Program-made: the position numbers and the translations under genes
The notes under the pieces: generated by a model
Seen by the model: only the letters and a program-made list of their open reading frames with translations
Databases searched by the model: none
What the model was told of the DNA's origin: nothing
From: Nemertoderma westbladi
Taxonomy: Eukaryota > Xenacoelomorpha > Nemertodermatida > Nemertodermatidae
DNA length: 64,000 nt
Assembly (NCBI GenBank): GCA_032718475.1
Contig: JAUCBJ010008006.1
Span: forward strand, 1-64,000
Direction of reading: 5' to 3'
In this document: positions 56,484 to 64,000 of the stretch, one piece after another
Layout: every line of letters begins with the position of its first letter
Numbering within the stretch: the first letter of the stretch is position 1

Positions 56484-56674
56484 ACTGTATTGGTCTATAC
56501 CTGCTACCGTATATGTGTGTGTATCTGTGCAGTGCCGGTATAGAAAAAGGGGGTTAATGCAAAATAATAGTGCAAAATCAATGTCTCGTCTCGGCGAATT
56601 AAAAATTTGAATTAGTAGGCCTAATACTATGGTAATCACACAAGCACTGCATCACAGATACAACCTACCCGTAC

Positions 56675-57107
56675 CGTGAGTAGAACCAATAATATAAGAA
56701 TCGGAGCGACGTTCCTGCTGGGATTCCACGGCATTCATATCCTTTGAAGTTGGTACCGGTACCAGTGCCGGTACGAGTGCCGGTACAGGAATGTAATCAT
56801 CTGTCGAACTGTCAGAATTTTCGTCGTTAGTAGAAATTTCTTCATCTTTTCCTTGCAAATTACAGAACTCTAAGTCAGAAACATCATTTATATTGCGGGC
56901 AGGTGACGACTGCGGAACGAGTGCGGATTCGGTAACCACGTCTGTCATATCTACGTCCGGCGGTAAGTAGGAATACTCTTCATTAGTAATCAATGGGGAC
57001 TTTAGCAGTTCTTTTTGATTTCGGTTGAGTTCAGAAAATGTATCTTTAAAGCTATCATCGGAATCACTATTATTATTAACGTTGCCGACATTAAAATCAA
57101 CATCCAT
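56675..57107 (-). CDS. First coding exon of the zinc-finger gene
   Basis: It opens at a true ATG (57105-57107) and codes 144 residues, ending at donor CACG|GTACGG (56675/56674). The product is acidic and Ser/Asn-rich (MDVDFNVGNVNNNSDSDDSF), with a short Pro-Val-Ala-Leu repeat (PVPALVPALVPVP). It leaves one base that joins the next exon's AG in phase. An alternative donor 10 bases downstream (GTAG|GTTGTA) would leave phase 2. No recognisable domain. Confidence 0.65.
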
Positions 57108-58719
57108 AATTTGGTACCGGAATTTGGTACAGTATTAGAGCAGTATTATCGATCGGGCAATGTACCTGTCATGTACCGGTACCGTACCGTATAGGCCTAT
57201 CATCCTATAATACAATTATAATACATGTAGGCCTATTGTATAGGCAGATAGATACGGTAGGGTCTAGAGTGTAGAGGCCGCCTCGGTAATCAGGGTAGTC
57301 TCGTTTCGGGTGTATACCAGATGACCGGCAACCGGTATAGCAGAAAATGTCCACCCCCTCAAAATTATCCTCCCGACTGCCCGGTTAAACGTTAGTGTAA
57401 TTTAATTTTAACCCCCGGTTAGAATTCACTACTACCGGTAGGGTCAGAGGGGGGCCTATTTTAACCGGGAATGAAACTACTGTGATTTATTAGTGAAATT
57501 TAACCCACCTCATTGTATTCTTACCAGGCAGCCAGGGGTGGAAAAAATCAACGTTTTTTAAAGAAATAAAATAGATTAGATTTTTTTGCTTAGGGCCTAC
57601 CGGTTTTTAAAAGGGGTTTTTTTTTTAGGTTTTTAAAAAAACCTACAGGTAAAGGATTTTTAGGTTTTTTTATTATACAGTCAGACAGTTCTGCAGTTGT
57701 AGCTTGTAGGCCTAATAGGCCTAGATCAGTACACAGTAGATACGGTATCGGTATAGGCCCCCTATAACTTTTTATAATTTGAACCTATTTCATTTGATTT
57801 ATGGAGGAAGAGGACCTCCCCTCCCACGCCTCCCTCTGTCCCTCCAGACAGCCAGACCGCTGCCGCTCTGCCCTCTTCCAGTCTTCACAGATCTGCAGAT
57901 AATAATCCACCACACAGCCACGCCACACTGTCACGTTAGGGTCCTACGAATTACCCAAAAAAACACAATATTACCAAAAAAAAACACAAAAATACACAAA
58001 AAAACACAATATTACCCAAAAAAAACTACGGGTACCCAAAAAGAATGTTTTTCATAAACAATGTATCTACAATAAGATTTAGGTTAATTGTAAGAAGAGT
58101 TTCAGTTTTCAATTTTCACTTTTTTCAAAATATTACATTTTGTTCATTTTAAGATTCCTTTAATCTGTTAATGACCTACTGCCACCGGTTTACCGGCAAG
58201 CCTACCCAGCCATACTGCCAGACAGCATGCAAAATCAGATTTCTTAATTAATGGAAAATTTTCTAACCAAAACAATAAACGATAACCAAAGAACACAGGT
58301 TACAGTCTTATTTTTCCAACCCTATAGGATAGGCCTATAAATTATTTTTGTTTTATTTTCACCCCCAGCAGCCCAGGTTAGAATGATGTCTGCATGTGGC
58401 ATGGATCGGATCAGTCTAGGCCTACCTACCTACTCTACTGCAGTACTGGCAGACAGTACTGCCGACTGGACCGCCTTACAGCCTTAGCACAGTACCGGTA
58501 GCACGCCATGGCCGTAGGCTAAACACTGTAGGCCTATAGCTGTAGGCCTCTGGCCTATTGCTGTTGCATTCTTTGCATTGTCCTGTTCTGTCAGTCTGTT
58601 CAGCTGTTGTCTGACTGTCTTCCGCTGTACCGGTATAGCTTTAGGGCGTAGGCCTATCTGCCTATTGCCGTTGCATTATCATGTCACATGTTGTCTGAGT
58701 CTGACAGTGTTCCACATCC
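57108..58719. other. Upstream region of the zinc-finger gene
   Basis: Non-coding, with very frequent ACCGGTAC, GTACCGGT and TAGGCCTA words, a T/A-rich low-complexity patch at 57,590-57,670 and an ACCCAAAAAAACACAATATT-type repeat at 57,950-58,030. The promoter should lie here, but I see no TATA box or other motif I would defend. Confidence 0.45.
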
Positions 58720-58830
58720 ACTTACATACCGAAATTGTCGTTATTAGTTGGAATGGACTGCCCAACTGTCTGATTGCAAGATCGACAGTTGACAGTTTCG
58801 AGATCTGACTGCAAGATCGAACTTTAATTG
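58720..58830 (+). pseudogene. Short BEL/Pao protease-region fragment, plus strand
   Basis: The plus-strand sequence near 58,735-58,775 matches, almost base for base, the minus-strand sequence near 59,585-59,620 that codes SLLVGMDCPTV. Here the frame ends in a TGA straight after this motif. It is a small relic in opposite orientation to the neighbouring fragment. Confidence 0.6.
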
Positions 58831-59513
58831 CTACGGTACCGGTACCAGTACTGCAGTACAGCAGTATTCAGGTATTACAGTACTGCAGTACAGCTGCAGT
58901 ATTACAGTATTAATTGTATCTTTAAGTGTATTACGTTATGTTCTTTAAGTCTTTAAGTGTAATTACATTGTATCCGATTTTATCGACTGATATGTAACTT
59001 TCTGTGTATACTCGTGATACTATATAGACTGTCATTTTATTGAATTTGTTTAGTAATTCTAATGTATATTTGTAATTTTTAGTGTATGTATCTGACTTTA
59101 TCGACTGTTATGTAATTTGCTGTGTATACTCGTGATTTTACAGACGTCACTTTAACCCTTTAGCAAGCAAGACATTTTATTAGTAACCATTTTTATAAGA
59201 ACACTATTTTAATTTAACTGCGTCCTTTTATGTTTCAATTGTTTTATATATGTTTTTGTCATTGTTTCGTAAACATGGTCGGTATTGGTCGCAATACTTA
59301 ATTACTTACCGGTACTGTTATAATTACTTTCAGTTGGACTTTCTTTTGGTGTGTACGGGTTCCATAAGCATTAGCTTTCTTATACCCAAACTATTAAACA
59401 TTAAACATTAAACATTAAACATTAATTAGTTCCAGTTAGCTAGTACCGTAGTACATCGACTACATCGACTGTGCTAACCGGGCCACTTAGCGTCCACCCA
59501 AAATATGTTAATA
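58831..59513. other. Spacer with CAGTACTG-rich and ATTAAAC repeats
   Basis: No gene. Short palindromic CTGCAGTAC words cluster at 58,845-58,910, and ATTAAACATTAAAC repeats lie at about 59,393-59,423. Confidence 0.45.
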
Positions 59514-59804
59514 TTACAATCTGACAATAGGATCGCCAGAACCTTTCTCCCCAAACACTACCTTTAATCTATTGTGAACAGTTGGGCAGTCCATTCCAAC
59601 TAATAACGACACTTTATTCGGTATGTCGAGATACGTTATCACTACGATACCACTAAGTTGTTTATACTTGTTTGTTTCTATACTTGTCGGCCTCCTTGCG
59701 TTGATATTTAAAGCTTGCGTTATCCTTAAAGGATCGCATTTCTCCGAGAATCTATATTCTGGTGTGATAGACTCTACCATGCACTGACCTACCATCAATC
59801 TCAC
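59514..59804 (-). pseudogene. BEL/Pao protease-region remnant (downstream of LINE insertion)
   Basis: The minus strand codes about 96 residues ending LLVGMDCPTVHNRLKVVFGE, the pattern found after the protease in BEL/Pao polyproteins. No protease active site or reverse transcriptase follows. Together with the gag-like fragment at 63626-63928 on the same strand, it brackets the LINE, suggesting the LINE split an older element. Confidence 0.6.
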
Positions 59805-60395
59805 TACTTCGTCCTTATTACTAATAATAATAATAATAATAATATATATTTATTTATATAGCGCCAAATTTACATAATATACGTACTCTAAGGCGCTGAC
59901 AGCACATAGTACACAGTAATTAATAGTTCGTGACTGCCATAGCAATAGTTATGAAATAAAAAAATCAACTAAAATAATGTAGTAATTAAAAACCAACAAT
60001 AAAAACATCATAAAATATAGTAAAAACAAACAATAAAAACGATCATCGTAAATATTGTAGCATATAGTAAAAAACAAACAATAAAAAAACGATCAACGCA
60101 AGCATTCCAGTGCGGGTTAAATTAAAATGTAATTAATGGCAGAATAGAATATAATGGCAGTGATAATGAATTAAAATTAATAGTAAAAACAAACAATAAA
60201 AACAACTGTTATGGTGGACTTTTTAAGATTTAAAATATATTGATGTTAAAAACAATCGTGTATACATCCAGTACTTAAGTTAAAATTAAATTTAAAATTG
60301 AAAGTAATTAATTAAAAAATGTCAGTCGTCCATTAAAACAAATAAATAATGTTTAGTTTAGATTTAACTTCATATGCACAGCGTAATATAGGACA

Positions 60396-63300
60396 CTAGT
60401 TTACGTGGTATTCCAGATTGTACAGGTGAGTTTTTAGACGTTTCTTAAAAATGCCCACATTCGATGATTCGCGTATGGCCGGAGGCAATGCGTTCCATAC
60501 AGTTGGAGCAGCAATGGAGAACGATCGCCTACCATAATGTTCCGTATTGTAGCGAGGGGCCACGAGTAAACCCAGCCCGCTGGATCGCATCTCGCGGATG
60601 GGTAGGTACGGAGTTAGTAAGTCGCTTAGATACTTCGGGGCACAGTTATTTACGCATTTCCAAGTTAGCAAGGCAATTTTAAAGTCTATACGGCGAACTA
60701 TAGGTAACCAGTGCAATGCTTTTAGGGTTGGAGTTATATGGTCCCTCTTCTTTACACCACATAGAAGTCGAGCCGCGGAGTTTTGAACGTACTGTAGTTT
60801 CTGAATGGATTTTTTTGGCAGACCGTAGTAGAGAGAATTATTGGCGTCAAGCTTTGATGTTACAAGTGCGTGTATAAGTATTTCCATGTTTTGTTTGTTG
60901 ACGTATCGCTTTATCTTTGAAAGATTCCTTAAATGGAAGAATGCCTCACGAACGGTGATTCCTATTTGCTTGCACATTGTAAGCTGAGAGTCTAATTCGA
61001 ACCCGATATTGCGAACGTTTGGGCTGCACGATATTATGTCGCTCCCAATGGTCAGTACTGGGGGGTCCTGCTGGATGCCGAACCTGGACTGCAATAACAG
61101 GACTTTAGTTTTATCGGAATTCATTTTTAAGTAGTTTTTATCCATCCACTCCAGCACATCCACGAGGCAACTCTCAGTTACTTTTACAGCGCTGTTTAAT
61201 TCAATTGGCTTGAAAATCAAATATAATTGGGTATCATCCGCGTAGAAATGACAATGTAGACCATGCCGCTTTATTACAGCTGATAGTGAACGCGTGTATA
61301 CCGTAAACAGAATCGGACCCAATACCGAACCCTGTGGTAGTCCATAGCGGAGGTGCTTTGCGATGGAATATGTATTCCCAATACGCACCTGTTGCGAGCG
61401 CTCCGATAGATATGATACGAACCATTTAAGGGCGACGCCATCAATGCCAATATCGTGTTTAAGTATCTGCAATAGTTTGCTATGTTCAACCGTGTCGAAT
61501 GCCGCGCTTAAATCAAGTGTGATAAACAAACACACCGAACCATCGTCAATTCCACGAAGTACCGTATCAGCAACAGATAACAAAGCAGTTTCCGTACCGT
61601 GTAATGGGCGGTAGGCACTCTGGTAGGGTTCATGCAGACCGTTCAGATTCATGTGGTGCTTTAACTGCTCTACCACCACCTTCTCAGTTAATTTGGAAAT
61701 GTACAGTAAGTTCGAAACCGGTCTAAAGTGATTGAGTATTTCCGGGTCTAATCGCAATTTCTTTAGTATTGGTGTGAGAATTGCTTCTTTGAAACGCGAA
61801 GCCACAGTTCCAGTTCGTAAAGATAAGTTAATTATCAATGTAATGACCATCAATAGTGGTTTTAAGGACATCTTTAGTATGCTGGTTGGAATCGGGTCAC
61901 GTGGACTTGATTTTGACTTCGAGTCGCTTATCAGTTTTTCAACGCCGTCGCTCGTTACGTCACAAAATTTGTGAAGGACCGGTGCCGGAGGCGTCCCGGA
62001 CGGCGCGGGAGGCACCCCGGGCGGCTTCCCGGACGGTGCGGGAGGCGTCCCGGACGGCGCCCCGGATGGCGCAGGAGGTACCCTGGTCGGAGCGAGAGGC
62101 GCCCAGGATGACGTGGGAGGCGTCCCTGACGGTCCTTGAGGCGTCCCGGACGGCGCGGGAGGCGTACCAGATGGCCTGGGAGGCGACCCGCATGGCGTGG
62201 GTGTAGGCACCCCGGACGGCGCGGGCAGCACCCCAGACGGCGAGGGAGGCGTCCCGGATGGCGTGGGAGGCGTCCCGGATGGCCTGGGAGGCGACCCGCA
62301 TGGCGTGGGTGGAGGCACCCCGGACGGCGCGGGCAGCACCCCAGACGGCGAGGGAGGCGTCCCGGATGGCGTGGGAGGCGTCCCGGATGGCGTCCCGGAT
62401 GACGTCCCATTGTGGTTTAGACCATCTCGAATAGATTTAATCTTATTATCGAAGTAGTTTACAAATCTGTTAGCTAATTCCAATTCAGAATTATGTCTCG
62501 GTAATATAACCTTATTTCCTCTGTGTAAAACTTTATTGACGACTTTAAATAGTGTTTTTAGGTCCTCTGAATTGTTCTTGATTATCCCGCTATAATATTG
62601 TTCCTTAGCCGTTGAGATGGCCGCCGCTACCTTGTAACATTGGTTTCTGTATTCCAAGAGGTCAACATGCAGTTTCGTTGTCCGATATTTGCGCTCCAAT
62701 CGGCGTCTAGTTCTCTTCTCATTGGCTATTGACTCGGTATACCATGGTGCCATTGGACGCTCAATTACTGTCTTCGTTACCAATGGTGCATGTCTATCCA
62801 GTAGTGATAATAGTGTTTTGTCATAGAGTTCTACCAGTTGGTCAACGTCATGCGGTAGTGGGTTTACACATAATGCTGATGTTTCGATATCTGAGATCAA
62901 GTTGCCCATGTTTATACGGCTCAGTTTCCTGTGCGAAATAATCTTTTTTACCGCAATAGGTTTTGGTAGTGATATATCAAAACATATTAAGTAGTGATCC
63001 GAGATACCGATGTCACACACCCGTATATCCTTAATTATATCGATATCGTCTTTGTGCATCAACACCAAATCTAAAGTGTGTCCTTTGCGGTGTGTTGCCT
63101 CATGTAATAATTGTTCCATGCCAAAACAGTTCACAACATCTAAGAAACTTGCAGATTCCTTATTTGTTGAATCATCCACCCAGAAGTTAAAATCTCCCAT
63201 AATAATTAATTTCCCCGTTGCCACCATAAGTTGTTGCAGTAGATCACTAAATTCCTCAAGGAACATCGATGTATTTAGTTTGTTTACTGTTGAGGGATAA

Positions 63301-63572
63301 GTACGGTACAGAATTAACAGGCGGAAGTAGGCACCAAGGTGCGTTAGTGTCAATTCAATATATTCGAAAGATCGATATGTAGCTCGTACGATCTTGAATG
63401 GTTCCATATCCAAACTGCCCTTGTAAGCGCAGCCAACTCCACCACCTGATGTCCATGTTCTGGGTTCGTGTGCGAATTTAAATCCAGCAGGGCACGTTTC
63501 CTCCACGACAGAGTCATCCTCATCCTTGCCTGTCAGCCATGTCTCCGTAAGAGCAAGTATGTCAATATTCAA
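60396..63572 (-). CDS. LINE ORF2: apurinic endonuclease plus reverse transcriptase
   Basis: An uninterrupted frame of 1,058 codons from the TTG at 63572, and open further to about 63,610 (no proper ATG because of truncation). The endonuclease shows ALTETWL (residue 6), GDFNFWVDD (about 126) and SDHYLICFD (about 191). Residues 387-530 are a proline-rich tandem repeat of GTPPAPSG type. The reverse transcriptase has LDLSAAFDTVEH (about 689), GLPQGSVLGPILF (about 745) and catalytic YADDTQLY (about 775). The C-terminal tail ends IFKKRLKTHLYN. The intact frame implies a young copy. Overlapping plus-strand frames are shadows. Confidence 0.92.
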   Translation of the reverse strand: MNIDILALTETWLTGKDEDDSVVEETCPAGFKFAHEPRTWTSGGGVGCAYKGSLDMEPFKIVRATYRSFEYIELTLTHLGAYFRLLILYRTYPSTVNKLNTSMFLEEFSDLLQQLMVATGKLIIMGDFNFWVDDSTNKESASFLDVVNCFGMEQLLHEATHRKGHTLDLVLMHKDDIDIIKDIRVCDIGISDHYLICFDISLPKPIAVKKIISHRKLSRINMGNLISDIETSALCVNPLPHDVDQLVELYDKTLLSLLDRHAPLVTKTVIERPMAPWYTESIANEKRTRRRLERKYRTTKLHVDLLEYRNQCYKVAAAISTAKEQYYSGIIKNNSEDLKTLFKVVNKVLHRGNKVILPRHNSELELANRFVNYFDNKIKSIRDGLNHNGTSSGTPSGTPPTPSGTPPSPSGVLPAPSGVPPPTPCGSPPRPSGTPPTPSGTPPSPSGVLPAPSGVPTPTPCGSPPRPSGTPPAPSGTPQGPSGTPPTSSWAPLAPTRVPPAPSGAPSGTPPAPSGKPPGVPPAPSGTPPAPVLHKFCDVTSDGVEKLISDSKSKSSPRDPIPTSILKMSLKPLLMVITLIINLSLRTGTVASRFKEAILTPILKKLRLDPEILNHFRPVSNLLYISKLTEKVVVEQLKHHMNLNGLHEPYQSAYRPLHGTETALLSVADTVLRGIDDGSVCLFITLDLSAAFDTVEHSKLLQILKHDIGIDGVALKWFVSYLSERSQQVRIGNTYSIAKHLRYGLPQGSVLGPILFTVYTRSLSAVIKRHGLHCHFYADDTQLYLIFKPIELNSAVKVTESCLVDVLEWMDKNYLKMNSDKTKVLLLQSRFGIQQDPPVLTIGSDIISCSPNVRNIGFELDSQLTMCKQIGITVREAFFHLRNLSKIKRYVNKQNMEILIHALVTSKLDANNSLYYGLPKKSIQKLQYVQNSAARLLCGVKKRDHITPTLKALHWLPIVRRIDFKIALLTWKCVNNCAPKYLSDLLTPYLPIREMRSSGLGLLVAPRYNTEHYGRRSFSIAAPTVWNALPPAIRESSNVGIFKKRLKTHLYNLEYHVN
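61980..62410 (-). repeat. 24-bp coding minisatellite inside LINE ORF2
   Basis: GC-rich units such as GGCGTCCCGGACGGCGCGGG repeat with a period of about 24 bp, in frame, coding Gly-Thr-Pro-Pro-Ala-Pro-Ser-Gly variants. It also contains a higher-order repeat of about 120 bp (62,165-62,285 against 62,285-62,400). It replaces the usual short linker between endonuclease and reverse transcriptase and is far more GC-rich than the rest of the LINE. Confidence 0.93.
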
Positions 63573-63625
63573 GTCGACTATATAATCCTTAATTATTGCA
63601 GCCTTATTATTTATTTACTACATAG

Positions 63626-63928
63626 TTATTGTTGTTTACAGCCATGTATGTCTCTTGGCCTTGTTATCAATCCTATCCTGTTCACTATTATTTTTTCAGT
63701 AATCGTAAACGCAGTGCCGCTTGGGTTTTCTTGCCATGTGTAAATGCGCCTCCCCCGTGGTGATTTAGCTATCCATTCCGTACAGTTTGCTGTATCATGG
63801 ATTTCCTTTTCATGTATTTGACACTTTACTCTAGGATCATATGGGACGTTTAGTTTACCTTTCTTCTGGTCCTCTCCCCGCGGTCGATATTTAAGGTTAC
63901 TGTTCAAGTTCCTTCCTTGATATCCCAA
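63626..63928 (-). pseudogene. BEL/Pao gag zinc-knuckle-like remnant (upstream of LINE insertion)
   Basis: The minus-strand frame contains CQIHEKEIHDTANC followed by a basic segment with SPRGRR. This resembles the CxxH...HxxxxC cluster and following Ser-Pro-rich segment in BEL/Pao gag. The remainder is not recognisable. It has the same orientation as the protease-region remnant at 59514-59804. Confidence 0.5.
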
Positions 63929-64000
63929 TCTACAGTATATCCTTCATTCTGTATACTGTACTTGCGTATGGAAGTGATTGCTGTTGCTCTGGCATTGAAC
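63929..64000. other. Window end
   Basis: Too short to annotate; probably continues the older BEL/Pao remnant. Confidence 0.3.

Larger units (their letters stand above)
59818..63620 (-). mobile_element. L2/CR1-like LINE, 5'-truncated, near-complete ORF2
   Basis: It runs on the minus strand from about 63,620 to an (ATT)n tail at 59,818-59,852. Just before the tail is a hairpin AGCGCC/GGCGCT (59860-59897), of the kind recognised by reverse transcriptase in L2/CR1-type elements. The 575-nt 3' UTR is AT-rich. The element begins inside the endonuclease N-terminus, so the 5' part is missing. It appears inserted between two BEL/Pao fragments of the same orientation. Confidence 0.88.

Overview
The window is eukaryotic nuclear DNA, most likely from a marine invertebrate. 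It has spliced genes with short exons and AT-rich introns, no bacterial operons, a BEL/Pao retrotransposon, an L2/CR1-like LINE, a tRNA-derived SINE and several kilobase-scale minisatellites. I cannot fix the species from sequence alone.

Layout. (1) About 1.2-13.3 kb, plus strand: a multi-exon gene of unknown identity. Its large exon is almost wholly a 30-bp repeat (225 units, decapeptide QNVSLYEPVA) with two in-frame TAG codons. Three small downstream exons join it in consistent phase and end at a stop with AATAAA next to it. (2) 14.05-17.85 kb: a 59-bp minisatellite. (3) 18,219-36,515: an 18.3-kb BEL/Pao element with 1,167-bp LTRs (three differences) and a 5-bp target duplication. It has a long repeat-bearing leader, gag-pol split by frame changes and one TGA, and an additional intact 1,295-codon ORF of unknown family with CCHC knuckles between pol and the 3' LTR. 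(4) 37.0-38.6 kb: a 50-bp minisatellite, then a decayed LINE reverse transcriptase. (5) 39.9-40.6 kb: two copies of a tRNA-derived SINE, each carrying a complete hammerhead-ribozyme-like motif just after the B box. (6) 41.25-42.68 kb: a 20-bp two-variant minisatellite with two inverted outlier units. (7) 57.1-43.2 kb, minus strand: a multi-exon C2HC zinc-finger gene with an AT-hook. One intron holds a 5-kb 24/28-bp minisatellite interrupted by a 315-bp triplication with CTCF-like motifs; another holds a 1.34-kb foldback transposon with an 11-bp target duplication. (8) 58.7-63.9 kb: a nearly full-length LINE ORF2 (minus) inserted within an older BEL/Pao remnant. Its endonuclease and reverse transcriptase are linked by a proline-rich minisatellite.

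Best candidates for something undescribed are the giant BEL element's extra ORF with a same-frame basic tail beyond two TGA codons, and the SINE-embedded hammerhead pair. Host-gene exon calls rest on splice signals and phase agreement only.
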